Shown here: in pieces, positions 52,538 through 60,132 of the stretch
Position numbering within the stretch: the first letter of the stretch is position 1
How the letters are laid out: the number at the start of each line of letters is the position of its first letter
Assembly (NCBI RefSeq): GCF_014694385.1
Contig: NZ_JAAOCA010000035.1
Location: forward strand, 1-60,132
Direction of reading: 5' to 3'
Length of the DNA: 60,132 nt
Origin: Pseudomonas typographi
GTDB lineage: Bacteria > Pseudomonadota > Gammaproteobacteria > Pseudomonadales > Pseudomonadaceae
Made by a program: the position numbers and the translations under genes
Notes under the pieces: generated by a model
The model's input: the letters and a program-made list of their open reading frames with translations, nothing else
Told to the model about the DNA's origin: nothing
Database searches by the model: none

Positions 52538-53779
52538 ATGACTGCTTTGCCGCTGGGCTCCGCGCTCGGCCTACTGGCCCTGGCAATCTTCTGGTCGGCA
52601 CTGTTCACTGCCGTCGACCACGCCCGCCATCATTTGCCGCGCCGCACCCGTGCGCCCCGCCCAGGCGAACCGCTGCCGCTGGCACCGCGATTTGCGGTGT
52701 CGAGCCTGGTGCTGTGCAACACCCTGTGCCGCACCGTGGCGGTCGGCCTTGGGCTGTATCTGGCGGCCGCGCAGTGGGGGCCACAGGGCGCCTGGGCCGG
52801 CGGCTTGGCCGTGGCCGCCGTGCAACTGGTGCTGGCCGAATACCTGGCGCGCGCACTCGGCCGGCGATTCCCTCAAGCGTTCATTTCCATGGCCAATGCC
52901 CTGTTACGCCTGCCCCTGCGGTTGGTGTACCCGTTGGCCTGCCTGTTCAGCGCCCTGGTGCGCCTGACCCTGCGGGCCTTCACGGGGCCCACGCACACGG
53001 CGCAGGCGGCTACCGATGAGCCCGGCGAGCCGTCGGAACCCGACATTTCAGAAGAAGCCCGGCAGGCACGTGGCTCAGTGATTTCCGGCATTCATGCACT
53101 CGATCGCATGACCGTCAACGACATCCTGGTGCCGCGCAACGAAGTGGATGGGGTTAACCTGGACGAGCCTTTGGAGCGGATCATGGACCAATTGATCGCC
53201 AGCCGGCACACCCGCCTGCCCTTGTACCGGGGCGATATCAACCAAGTCGAAAAAGTGCTCAACACGCGGCAGATCAGCCACTTGTTGCCGGAACGGCGGC
53301 TGACCGAAAACGCCCTGCTGGCGGCCTGCTACGATGCGTATTTCGTGCCCGAGGGTACCCCACTGCAAATGCAACTGCTGAACTTCCATAAGGAACAGCG
53401 CCGGCTGGGCATGGTGGTCGACGAATACGGCGAAGTCCTAGGGCTGATCACCCTGGAAGACATTCTTGAGGAAATCGTCGGGGAATTCGAACAGCAGGGC
53501 GCAGCCGCCCACCCGCATATCCACCCGCAAGCCGATGGCCGTTATGTGATCGATGGCGCCGCCCCCATACGTGAGCTGAACAAGGCGCTGAGCTGGCACC
53601 TGCCCAGCGACGGCCCGCGTACCCTTAACGGCCTGATCACCGAGGCACTGGAAAGCCTCCCGGAGAGCAGCGTGTGCCTTAAGCTTGGTCGTTACCGCTT
53701 GGAGATCCTCGAAACCGAAGATAACCGTGTGGCCAAGGTACTGATCTGGGTGCAAGCGCCGGTGCCGTTGGCGCTATAA
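52538..53779 (+). CDS. HlyC/CorC-type transporter-associated protein (DUF21 plus CBS pair)
   Basis: The 413-aa protein has an N-terminal DUF21 membrane domain (about 1-145; 3-4 membrane segments), two CBS domains (about 180-300, with MTVNDILVPRNEVDGVNLDEPLERIM and EGTPLQMQLLNFHKEQRRLGMVVDEYGEVLGLITLEDILEEIVGEF) and a C-terminal CorC-HlyC domain. Families with this layout are linked to magnesium and cobalt efflux or membrane function. It follows the CcsA-like gene by 10 bp and is likely cotranscribed. Confidence 0.92.
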   Translation: MTALPLGSALGLLALAIFWSALFTAVDHARHHLPRRTRAPRPGEPLPLAPRFAVSSLVLCNTLCRTVAVGLGLYLAAAQWGPQGAWAGGLAVAAVQLVLAEYLARALGRRFPQAFISMANALLRLPLRLVYPLACLFSALVRLTLRAFTGPTHTAQAATDEPGEPSEPDISEEARQARGSVISGIHALDRMTVNDILVPRNEVDGVNLDEPLERIMDQLIASRHTRLPLYRGDINQVEKVLNTRQISHLLPERRLTENALLAACYDAYFVPEGTPLQMQLLNFHKEQRRLGMVVDEYGEVLGLITLEDILEEIVGEFEQQGAAAHPHIHPQADGRYVIDGAAPIRELNKALSWHLPSDGPRTLNGLITEALESLPESSVCLKLGRYRLEILETEDNRVAKVLIWVQAPVPLAL

Positions 53780-54082
53780 ACGCCCGGCGCGGGCATGGCG
53801 GCCCGAGCCCCGGCCGGCTTACCGCGGCGGTGGCGGCGATGCTCGTCCCGCCTGAACACAGCCGGGCGCGTTTACATCTTTAGCAACACGTTCCTATAAT
53901 CCCCGCGCTTACCCAGCCCCGCCGGGCCCGGTGCTACCCGCACCCGTACCCCCCGGCCAGCCAGCCCGGAACACCTTGCGCGCAGGCCCCGATCCAGGGC
54001 CTGCCTGCCTTTGCCCCACACGGGGGCCTGCTGTTCAACGCTGTGACCAATAACAATTCGCACAGACTTGCAGGAACACCCT
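53780..54082. other. 303-bp GC-rich gap upstream of the MFS gene
   Basis: A sigma70-like promoter lies at 53871-53900. Between it and the MFS start there are about 180 bases of mostly GC-rich sequence that could fold as a leader, but I see no defined riboswitch. A short reverse frame at 53872-54063 has no recognisable content. Confidence 0.5.
53871..53900 (+). promoter_or_regulatory. Sigma70-type promoter for the MFS gene
   Basis: TTTACA (53871-53876) and TATAAT (53895-53900) are separated by 18 bases. The -10 is a perfect consensus and the -35 is a near match. It points at the MFS gene, giving a leader of about 175 nt. Confidence 0.7.
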
Positions 54083-55399
54083 ATGACCGCTCAAGCGCTG
54101 CACGCCTCAATTGCCGAGGCCAAGCCTGCCAATTCGGCCGCCCGCATCGCGACTGCCAGTTTTATCGGCACCGCGATCGAGTTCTATGATTTTTATGTAT
54201 ACGCCACCGCCGCCGCGCTGGTGATTGGCCCGGTGTTCTTTCCCCAAGGCTCTGCCACCGCGCAAATGCTCTCCGCGTTCATCACCTTTGGTATCGCTTT
54301 CGTCGCCCGGCCCATCGGCTCGGCCCTATTTGGCCATTTCGGTGACCGCATCGGCCGTAAGTCGACGCTGGTCGCGTCGCTTCTGCTGATGGGGGTGTGC
54401 ACGACGCTGATCGGGGTGTTGCCCGGGCATGCCAGTATTGGCTTGTGGGCACCCGTGCTGCTGTGCGTGCTGCGGTTCGGCCAAGGCCTGGGGCTGGGCG
54501 GCGAATGGGGCGGCGCGGCGCTGCTGGCCACCGAAAACGCCCCACCGGGCCAACGCGCCTGGTACGGCATGTTCCCGCAGTTGGGCCCGTCTATCGGTTT
54601 TTTGGCGGCCAATGGCTTGTTCTTGAGCCTGGCGCTGGGCTTGTCGGATGAGCAATTTCGCGCCTGGGGCTGGCGCTTGCCCTTCCTGCTCAGTGCCGTG
54701 CTGGTGGTGTTGGGCCTGTATGTACGCTTGAAGCTGGCCGAAACCCCGGTATTCGCCCAGGCAATGGCCCGCGACGACAAAGCCAGGGTGCCCGTGGTGG
54801 AGTTGCTCGCGCGCCATAGCCTACCGGTGGTGCTGGGCGCCGCGGCCATGGTGGTGTGCTACGCCTTGTTCTATATCTCTACGGTGTTCTCGCTGAGCTA
54901 CGGGGTTTCTACCCTGGGGTATAGCCGTGAAGGGTTCCTCGGCATGCTGTGCTTCGCAGTGTTGTTCATGGCGCTGGCAACGCCGGTCTCCGCTTGGCTC
55001 AGCGACCGCTATGGGCGCAAGCCGGTGCTGGTGACCAGCGGGGTGCTGGCATTGCTTTCAGGTTTTGCCATGCAGCCGCTGCTCAGCCAAGGCTCAAGCG
55101 TCGGCGTTACGTTGTTCCTGTGCGTCGAGCTGTTTTTGATGGGGGCGACCTTCGCCCCCATGGGGGCGCTGTTGCCGGAACTGTTTCCGACCCGCGTGCG
55201 CTACACCGGGGCCTCGGCGGCTTACAACCTCGGCGGTATCGTGGGTGCCTCGGCCGCACCGTTTTTCGCGCAGAAACTGGTGGCCATGGGCGGCCTCAGC
55301 TATGTCGGCGGTTACGTCAGCGCCGCGGCGCTGCTAAGCCTGCTGGCGGTGCTGTGCCTACGTGAAACAAAGGATGAAAACCTGGCGGCGATAGGCTAA
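54083..55399 (+). CDS. MFS transporter, metabolite:H+ symporter (MHS) family
   Basis: The 438-aa inner-membrane protein has 12 predicted membrane segments. The MHS-type motifs are FIGTAIEFYDFYVYATAAALVIGPVFF, FGDRIGRKSTLVASLLLMGV, QGLGLGGEWGGAALLATENAP and LSDRYGRKPVLV. MHS members import organic acids, osmolytes or sugars with protons, but the substrate cannot be read from the sequence. The start MTAQALHAS at 54083 follows CAGGAA; a TTG five codons earlier is less likely. The gene ends at a strong bidirectional terminator shared with purT. Confidence 0.93.
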   Translation: MTAQALHASIAEAKPANSAARIATASFIGTAIEFYDFYVYATAAALVIGPVFFPQGSATAQMLSAFITFGIAFVARPIGSALFGHFGDRIGRKSTLVASLLLMGVCTTLIGVLPGHASIGLWAPVLLCVLRFGQGLGLGGEWGGAALLATENAPPGQRAWYGMFPQLGPSIGFLAANGLFLSLALGLSDEQFRAWGWRLPFLLSAVLVVLGLYVRLKLAETPVFAQAMARDDKARVPVVELLARHSLPVVLGAAAMVVCYALFYISTVFSLSYGVSTLGYSREGFLGMLCFAVLFMALATPVSAWLSDRYGRKPVLVTSGVLALLSGFAMQPLLSQGSSVGVTLFLCVELFLMGATFAPMGALLPELFPTRVRYTGASAAYNLGGIVGASAAPFFAQKLVAMGGLSYVGGYVSAAALLSLLAVLCLRETKDENLAAIG

Positions 55400-55414
55400 A
55401 GCCGCCCTTGGTTG

Positions 55415-55454
55415 CAAGAAAAAAGCACAGCGGCCTGGCTGTGCTTTTTTTCTT
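55415..55454. terminator. Bidirectional terminator between the MFS gene and purT
   Basis: AGCACAGC (55424-55431) and GCTGTGCT (55438-55445) pair perfectly around GGCCTG, with A-tracts on the left and T-tracts on the right. It can stop both the forward MFS and the reverse purT transcripts. Confidence 0.92.
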
Positions 55455-55474
55455 AACGCTCGCAGCCGCGCCGT

Positions 55475-56656
55475 TTAAAGTTCGACCTTAACCGCCTGCG
55501 CCGCGCGGGTGGCCTTGGCGCGGGCCGCTTCGATCGACTCATCGCGTGCCAGGGCCACGCCCATGCGCCGCTGGCCATTGACTTCCGGCTTGCCGAATAG
55601 TCGCAGGGCGGTGTCCGGCTCGCTAAGGGCCGCGCCCAAGTTGGCGAAGGCGGTTTGCTGCGAAGTGCCCTCGACCAGCACCACCGCCGAAGCCGATGGG
55701 CCGAACTGGCGGATACTGGGCACCGGCAGGCCCAAAATGGCGCGAGCATGCAGCGCAAATTGCGACAGGTCTTGGGAAATCAGCGTAACCAGCCCGGTGT
55801 CATGGGGGCGTGGCGACACTTCGCTGAACCATACCTGGTCGCCCTTGATAAACAGCTCCACACCAAACAGGCCACGGCCACCCAAGGCTTCGGTAACCTT
55901 TTGCGCCACCCGCTGCGATTCGGCCAAGGCCACCGGGCTCATGGCCTGAGGTTGCCACGATTCCTGGTAATCGCCGTTTTCCTGGCGGTGCCCCACCGGG
56001 GCGCAAAAGGTAGTGCCGTTGGCATGGCGCACGGTCAGCAGGGTAATTTCGTAGTCGAAATCGATGAAGCCTTCGACAATCACCCGGCCCTTGCCCGCGC
56101 GCCCGCCTTCTTGGGCATAGGCCCAGGCTTTGGGCACATCCGCTTCGCCGCACAGCAGGCTTTGGCCTTTGCCCGAGGAACTCATCACCGGCTTGACCAC
56201 GCAAGGGAAGCCCAGCGCATGGACGGCAGCACTGTAATCCTCGAAGGTGTCGGCAAAACGATAAGGCGAGGTGGGTAAGCCCAACGCCTCAGCCGCCAGG
56301 CGGCGAATGCCCTCACGGTTCATGGTCAACTGCGTGGCACGGGCCGTGGGGATCACGGTGTAGCCTTCGGTTTCCAGCTCCACCAGGGTGGCGGTGGCGA
56401 TCGCTTCGATTTCCGGAACGATGTAATGGGGCTTTTCAGCCTCGATCACGGCCCGCAGCGCCGCGCCGTCGAGCATGTTGATCACATGGCTGCGGTGTGC
56501 CACCTGCATGGCCGGAGCATTCGCGTAGCGGTCTACGGCAATCACCTCGACACCCAGGCGTTGCAGTTCGATCACCACTTCCTTGCCCAGCTCGCCACTG
56601 CCGCACAGCAGTACGCGAGTGGCCGTCGGCGAGAGCGGGGTTCCGATACGGGTCAT
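55475..56656 (-). CDS. purT: Phosphoribosylglycinamide formyltransferase 2
   Basis: PurT uses formate and ATP to formylate GAR in purine synthesis. The 393-aa ATP-grasp enzyme has the preATP-grasp motif VLLCGSGELGKEVVIELQRLGVEVIAVDRY. FPCVVKPVMSSSGKGQSLL is the ATP-grasp lysine region, and WFSEVSPRPHDTGLVTL carries metal- and substrate-binding residues. Length is normal. Terminated by the shared bidirectional hairpin. Confidence 0.96.
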   Translation of the reverse strand: MTRIGTPLSPTATRVLLCGSGELGKEVVIELQRLGVEVIAVDRYANAPAMQVAHRSHVINMLDGAALRAVIEAEKPHYIVPEIEAIATATLVELETEGYTVIPTARATQLTMNREGIRRLAAEALGLPTSPYRFADTFEDYSAAVHALGFPCVVKPVMSSSGKGQSLLCGEADVPKAWAYAQEGGRAGKGRVIVEGFIDFDYEITLLTVRHANGTTFCAPVGHRQENGDYQESWQPQAMSPVALAESQRVAQKVTEALGGRGLFGVELFIKGDQVWFSEVSPRPHDTGLVTLISQDLSQFALHARAILGLPVPSIRQFGPSASAVVLVEGTSQQTAFANLGAALSEPDTALRLFGKPEVNGQRRMGVALARDESIEAARAKATRAAQAVKVEL

Positions 56657-56735
56657 GGCAGGTCCTTAAGCAGCAAGTGGGGCCAGGCCGCAGTCGCGGC
56701 CAATGAAAACGCGCGATTCTACACCAAGGCAGTGC

Positions 56736-57203
56736 TCAGGAGGACAACGGCCGGCGGCGTATTCGCCAGGCCATGGCCAGCCACACCACGCTGACACCGG
56801 CAAATTTCGACAGCAACGAGGTACCAGCCACCGCCGGCGTGAGGGCACCGATCAGGCCGAAGAACAGCAGCGTATCGACCGGGATGCTCAGCGCTGAACT
56901 CAGCCACAGGCGGTCGTGCAGCGGGCGCCGGGTAACGCTGAACACGAGCCAGTCGATGCATTCGGACGCGCCGAACGCCAAGGCACTGGCCAGCGCAATG
57001 GTGGCCTCAGAGGTGAAATACGACAGCAACAGCGCTACCAGCATCGCCAGCACGGCGCGGTGGCCGAAGCGGGTTTGCACTAAGTCACGCAGGATAAACA
57101 CCAACCCGCCCCAAGCCGACCACAGCACGTCCAACTGGGGCGCCGCGGAAAAGGCGAAGTTGATCAGTACCACACTGGCAACGTAAAGCAGCAGGTAAAT
57201 CAT
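56736..57203 (-). CDS. VUT family protein (putative preQ0-type transporter)
   Basis: The 155-aa protein has about five membrane segments, with the VUT family pattern: YVASVVLINFAF, GGLVFILRDLVQTRFG, ALAFGASECIDWLVFSVTRR and SSALSIPVDTLLFFGLIG. Related YhhQ proteins import the queuosine precursors preQ0 or preQ1. This copy is shorter than YhhQ (about 220 aa), as other short Pseudomonas VUT proteins are. It lies 79 bp upstream of purT on the same strand. Confidence 0.8.
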   Translation of the reverse strand: MIYLLLYVASVVLINFAFSAAPQLDVLWSAWGGLVFILRDLVQTRFGHRAVLAMLVALLLSYFTSEATIALASALAFGASECIDWLVFSVTRRPLHDRLWLSSALSIPVDTLLFFGLIGALTPAVAGTSLLSKFAGVSVVWLAMAWRIRRRPLSS

Positions 57204-57240
57204 CGCGAGGGCCGGCCAGGCTGTTCGGCCGCCGATTGTA

Positions 57241-57432
57241 TCACTGCATCAGGCCCTGGGCGCGCGCCCGCGCGGCCTCCTGCGCCAGCACCTGGCGCCG
57301 CTCGTCGTTGCCCATGCGGCCCCAGCGGCTGATTTCGCTGGCGGTGCGTTGGCAACCGAGGCAAATGTCGTGCTCATCCAGCGTACACACGCCCACGCAG
57401 GGCGAACGAACCGGCCGCTCAACCGAATGCAT
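57241..57432 (-). CDS. DUF1289 family protein
   Basis: The 63-aa protein has the family's four-cysteine pattern C-x3-C-x8-C-x2-C in SPCVGVCTLDEHDICLGCQRT, probably a small metal-binding site, and a helical tail (RWGRMGNDERRQVLAQEAA). Function is unknown. The ATG overlaps the stop codon of the gamma-carbonic-anhydrase-like gene, indicating translational coupling. Confidence 0.9.
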   Translation of the reverse strand: MHSVERPVRSPCVGVCTLDEHDICLGCQRTASEISRWGRMGNDERRQVLAQEAARARAQGLMQ

Positions 57433-57956
57433 CAGCCTTTCTGCTCGGCCAATTCGCGGGCATAGCGCTGGGCGTTGGCCACATAGTGGGCAGCGCTAGC
57501 CTCCAACCGGCCCTTTTGCTCATCGCTCAGCTCACGCACCACCTTACCGGGCGACCCCATCACCAAGGAGCCATCGGGGATTACCTTGCCTTCGGCAATC
57601 AGCGAATTAGCGCCGATCAAGCAATGCTTGCCGATTTTCGCGCCATTGAGCACCACCGCGTTGATACCGATCAGGCTATAGTCGCCCACTTCGCAGCCAT
57701 GCAACATGGCGTTGTGCCCTACCGTCACTCCCTTGCCCAAGGTGAGCGGCGTACCGGGGTCGGTGTGCATCACGGTACCGTCTTGCACATTACTGTTCTC
57801 ACCAATGTCGATCAGTTCGTTATCGCCACGCAGCACGGCGCCAAACCATACACTGGCGCCGGCCTGCAGGCGGACCTTACCCACCACCGTGGCGGTCGGG
57901 GCGACCCAACTGGAAGGATGGGCCTCGACCCGATGCTCACCCAAGCGATACTTCAT
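57432..57956 (-). CDS. Gamma-carbonic-anhydrase-like (hexapeptide repeat) protein
   Basis: The 174-aa left-handed beta-helix protein has hexapeptide repeats (VAPTATVVGKVRLQAGASVWFGAVLRGD, VGDYSLIGINAVVLNGAKIGKHCLIGANSLI). The three metal-binding histidines are present in VMHTD and VGHNAMLHGC. It resembles YrdA/PaaY-type proteins, some with carbonic anhydrase or thioesterase activity, though many are inactive. The start MKYRLGEH at 57956 is chosen over an unsupported longer frame. Coupled to the DUF1289 gene. Confidence 0.92.
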   Translation of the reverse strand: MKYRLGEHRVEAHPSSWVAPTATVVGKVRLQAGASVWFGAVLRGDNELIDIGENSNVQDGTVMHTDPGTPLTLGKGVTVGHNAMLHGCEVGDYSLIGINAVVLNGAKIGKHCLIGANSLIAEGKVIPDGSLVMGSPGKVVRELSDEQKGRLEASAAHYVANAQRYARELAEQKG

Positions 57957-57979
57957 TATTTTTATCCTCGAACGTAGGC

Positions 57980-58579
57980 TCAAACCGCGGTATAGGGGCC
58001 GTTCGGGCGGTGCATCGAAATGCCCGCATCGAACAGTAGATTGACCAGCTCGACGATCATGATCGCCGACAGCCCCCAGATTTTGTAATCGCCATAACGG
58101 TAGGCGGGCACGTACCAACTGCGCCCTTGGTAATCGATACGGTGGGTGTGCTCGCGCGGGTCTTCCCGGAAAAACGCCAGCGGCACGTTGAACACGGCGG
58201 CGATTTCGGCATCGTTGGGGCGGTATTCGAAATAATCGGGAATGATCCCGACAAAAGGTGTGACCTTCAGCCCGTGCTTGGACACCAGCGGGCTCAAGGG
58301 CCCGGCGATTTCCACCACGCCCGGCGGCAGGCCGATTTCCTCCTCGGCCTCACGCAACGCGGTGAACAGCAGGTCTGGGTCTTGCGGATCGCGCCGCCCG
58401 CCAGGGAAGGCTACCTCGCCGCCGTGGGTGGACAACCCTTTAGCCCGCAAGGTAAGCACCAGTTCCGGCTCGGCTGCGCGGGTAATGGGCATCAGCACGG
58501 CGGCCTCCGGAAAACGCCTGTCGGTTTCCAGCGGCCGTGGTACATGCTCCCCCACAAGGCGCAAAAGCTCATCCAGCAT
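57980..58579 (-). CDS. CoA pyrophosphatase-like Nudix hydrolase
   Basis: The 199-aa Nudix protein has the Nudix box in GGRRDPQDPDLLFTALREAEEEIGL, preceded by STHGGEVAFPGG. The latter is the UPF0035 signature of CoA-cleaving (NUDT7-type) enzymes, which hydrolyse CoA or its derivatives. The start MLDELLRLV at 58579 is more family-like than a possible ATG at 58615. The last gene of the reverse-strand run; it diverges from the next Nudix gene. Confidence 0.9.
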   Translation of the reverse strand: MLDELLRLVGEHVPRPLETDRRFPEAAVLMPITRAAEPELVLTLRAKGLSTHGGEVAFPGGRRDPQDPDLLFTALREAEEEIGLPPGVVEIAGPLSPLVSKHGLKVTPFVGIIPDYFEYRPNDAEIAAVFNVPLAFFREDPREHTHRIDYQGRSWYVPAYRYGDYKIWGLSAIMIVELVNLLFDAGISMHRPNGPYTAV

Positions 58580-58710
58580 GGGATAATCCCGATCCGTGTG
58601 CCTGGCGTGAATCATGCCGCAAACCAGCCCCTGGCCCAAGCCCTGTTTGGCGCTACTTGCCCTGTTTGCACCGGCGGGCCAAGATATCGGCAACGCAAGG
58701 AACCATGCCC

Positions 58711-59265
58711 ATGAAATTCTGCAGCCTGTGCGGCAACTCTGTTTCGCGGCTGATCCCCGCAGGCGATACCCGTTGGCGCTATGTGTGTGACGTGTGCACC
58801 GAAGTGCATTATCAGAACCCCAACATTGTCGCGGGCAGCCTGCCGGTGTGCGGCGAACGGGTGCTACTGTGCCGGCGCGCCATCGAGCCCCGGCGAGGGT
58901 TCTGGACACTGCCGGCAGGCTTCATGGAAAACGGCGAAAGCCTGGAACAGGCCGCCCGTCGCGAAACCCAGGAAGAAGCCTGCGCGGAACTTGCCAGCAC
59001 GCAGATATATACCCTGTTCGACTTGCCCCACATTAACCAGGTGCATGTGTTCTTCCGCGCGGTGCTGGCCGGCGAGGCCTTCGCCGCTGGCGAAGAAAGC
59101 CTGGAGGTACGGCTGTTTCGCGAAGACGAGATCCCGTGGGAAGCGCTGGCTTTTCGCACCGTTGCGCGTACCTTAGAATGTTTTTTCGCGGACAGGCCGG
59201 CCAATACCTACCCTGTGCGTAATGAAGTGCTGCCGCCCCTGCCGGTGTCGGTAGTGTCCACCTGA
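58711..59265 (+). CDS. Nudix hydrolase with N-terminal zinc ribbon
   Basis: The 184-aa protein has an N-terminal zinc ribbon (CSLCG and CDVCT) and a Nudix box in GFMENGESLEQAARRETQEEACAEL. Zinc-ribbon Nudix proteins resemble NADH pyrophosphatases and ADP-ribose hydrolases, but the NudC substrate signature is not clear. The ATG at 58711 is chosen because AAGGA stands 9 bases upstream; an in-frame ATG at 58705 is too close to it. Confidence 0.9.
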   Translation: MKFCSLCGNSVSRLIPAGDTRWRYVCDVCTEVHYQNPNIVAGSLPVCGERVLLCRRAIEPRRGFWTLPAGFMENGESLEQAARRETQEEACAELASTQIYTLFDLPHINQVHVFFRAVLAGEAFAAGEESLEVRLFREDEIPWEALAFRTVARTLECFFADRPANTYPVRNEVLPPLPVSVVST

Positions 59266-59307
59266 TCATTGTTTGCCGGCGGCGGCCTCGCCCCAGGGTT
59301 TTGTTAG

Positions 59308-59868
59308 ATGCGTGTGTTGCTTGCGTTCATAGGTATGATGTGTGCGTCCTGCGCCCATGCGGCGTTCACCGAAACCATCATTACCCGCCCGCTCGCACCG
59401 AACAGTGTGCCCCAAGCGATGCCTGTGCCCAGCAATACCCAGGCGCTGATCGACAAGGTGGTGGTGATCAAGTCTACCCGCCAACTGCAACTGATCAGCC
59501 GGGGCGTGATGATGAAGGCCTACCGCGTCTCGCTGGGTAAACAGCCGCGCGGCGCCAAAGCGTTCGAAGGTGACCGGCGTACGCCCGAGGGCTTTTATTG
59601 GGTCGACTGGCGCAAGACCAGCGACAGGTTCAACCTGGCGCTGCATATCTCCTATCCCAACGTGGCCGACGCGGCCCGCGCCCACAGCGAAGGCCTGAAC
59701 CCCGGCGGTATGATCATGATCCATGGTACCCCGATCGACGAGCATTACCCGGAGTGGTACTTCGCCTCGCTGGATTGGACCGACGGCTGCATCGCCTTGA
59801 AGAACGACGACATGCGTGAAGTATGGGGGCTGGTCAAGGACGGTACCCTGGTAGAGATCCGCCCCTGA
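59308..59868 (+). CDS. L,D-transpeptidase (YkuD) family protein
   Basis: The 186-aa exported protein has a signal peptide (MRVLLAFIGMMCASCAHAA). The YkuD domain has LIDKVVVIKSTRQLQLISRG, the catalytic-site residues His139 in MIMIHGTP and Cys161 in WTDGCIALKNDDM, giving the HGTP...S/T-DGC pattern. Members crosslink peptidoglycan via meso-diaminopimelate, or attach lipoproteins; the exact reaction is not predictable. It lies 42 bp after the Nudix gene. Confidence 0.93.
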   Translation: MRVLLAFIGMMCASCAHAAFTETIITRPLAPNSVPQAMPVPSNTQALIDKVVVIKSTRQLQLISRGVMMKAYRVSLGKQPRGAKAFEGDRRTPEGFYWVDWRKTSDRFNLALHISYPNVADAARAHSEGLNPGGMIMIHGTPIDEHYPEWYFASLDWTDGCIALKNDDMREVWGLVKDGTLVEIRP

Positions 59869-59968
59869 GCGTGCGAAAAAACCTACAAGAAAAGGTAACG
59901 TTTCTTTCAAGGTTCACAGACGCGTCCTAATTCATTCGAATACCCGAGAATTTATAGTTCACCCGAAC

Positions 59969-59980
59969 GAATAATTATTC
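59969..59980. promoter_or_regulatory. AT-rich 12-bp palindrome upstream of the last gene
   Basis: GAATAATTATTC (59969-59980) is a perfect palindrome immediately before the AGG of the likely ribosome-binding site. It loosely resembles a Fur-type AT-rich operator (GATAAT-like), but one site of 12 bp is weak evidence. Confidence 0.3.
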
Positions 59981-59991
59981 AGGTATTTCGC

Positions 59992-60132
59992 GTGCGCCCT
60001 TCTTTTTCTGTTCGTGTTCTTATCGTGGCAATCGCGTGGGCCTTGCCGGCCAATGCGTTGGCGGGCGAGGCGGCTGCGGCACACGTGTGGCAGCGGCTTC
60101 AACAGGGCGAAGACGAGCGCGAACGCCAAGAG
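59992..60132 (+). CDS. N-terminal fragment of an exported protein, possibly TpsB/ShlB-type (3' end outside window)
   Basis: A GTG start at 59992 opens a frame to the edge: VRPSFSVRVLIVAIAWALPANALA is a signal peptide (probable cleavage after ALA near residue 24), followed by a hydrophilic Gln/Glu/Arg-rich stretch (WQRLQQGEDERERQE). AGG at 59981-59983 serves as ribosome-binding site. The Q/E-rich start after the signal recalls two-partner secretion transporters (FhaC/ShlB), but this is a guess from 47 residues. The sequence upstream is AT-rich. Confidence 0.5.
   Translation, partial: MRPSFSVRVLIVAIAWALPANALAGEAAAAHVWQRLQQGEDERERQE

Overview
The window is chromosomal DNA of a Pseudomonas species, most likely of the P. 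putida/P. fluorescens lineage. I infer this from the high-GC coding style, the complete wspABCDEFR operon, prfB-lysS beside wsp, Pseudomonas-type small families (DUF3509, DUF3597, DUF4398 next to an OmpA lipoprotein), and an order of housekeeping genes (tsaB, adk, ppc, lysS, prfB, wsp, recJ, thrC, hom, dsbC, xerD, rplS, trmD, rimM, rpsP, ffh, purT) that I remember from that group. No rRNA, tRNA, CRISPR array, transposase or phage integrase was found.

Layout. 1-3.8 kb: end of an unidentified gene, a 3-hydroxyisobutyryl-CoA hydrolase-like enzyme, a Tyr/Gly/Pro-rich lipoprotein, and a three-gene reverse-strand unit (small protein, DUF72, extensin-like). 3.9-8.2 kb: tsaB, adk, ppc. 8.3-10.1 kb: a small conserved protein and two envelope lipoproteins, the second with an OmpA peptidoglycan-binding domain. 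10.4-16.5 kb: YpfJ-like metalloprotein, DUF3597, an ABC exporter, lysS and prfB, the last with the programmed +1 frameshift. 16.6-25.0 kb: the Wsp surface-sensing chemosensory operon, which controls cyclic di-GMP through WspR. 26.0-33.9 kb: a LysR regulator, two paralogous aminoaldehyde dehydrogenases and a YdcSTUV-like polyamine/GABA-type ABC importer, which together look like an uptake and oxidation pathway. 34.1-41.4 kb: opgD, an OYE-family flavin oxidoreductase, recJ, yaeQ, a periplasmic binding protein, DUF3509 and a degenerate receiver protein. 41.5-46.1 kb: thrC, hom, dsbC, xerD. 46.1-48.0 kb: an AT-rich accessory patch. 48.0-51.5 kb: rplS-trmD-rimM-rpsP and ffh. 51.7-60.1 kb: a CcsA/YpjD-like membrane protein, a CorC-like protein, an MHS-family MFS transporter, purT, a VUT transporter, DUF1289, a gamma-carbonic-anhydrase-like protein, two Nudix hydrolases, an L,D-transpeptidase, and the start of a secreted or outer-membrane protein cut by the window edge.

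Most of the window is well-ordered core genome. The clearest accessory feature is the patch at 46.3-47.8 kb, which carries a lectin-like protein with the hallmarks of an LlpA (L-type) bacteriocin, convergent with a small YceK-like lipoprotein. The most interesting non-coding signal is the intergenic stretch at 40.4-40.56 kb, which is packed with consecutive stem-loops ending in a terminator-like hairpin and is a good small-RNA candidate. Two strong inverted repeats (8730-8748 and 41428-41469) look like operators or RNA elements. All calls come from reading the sequence; no database search was run.
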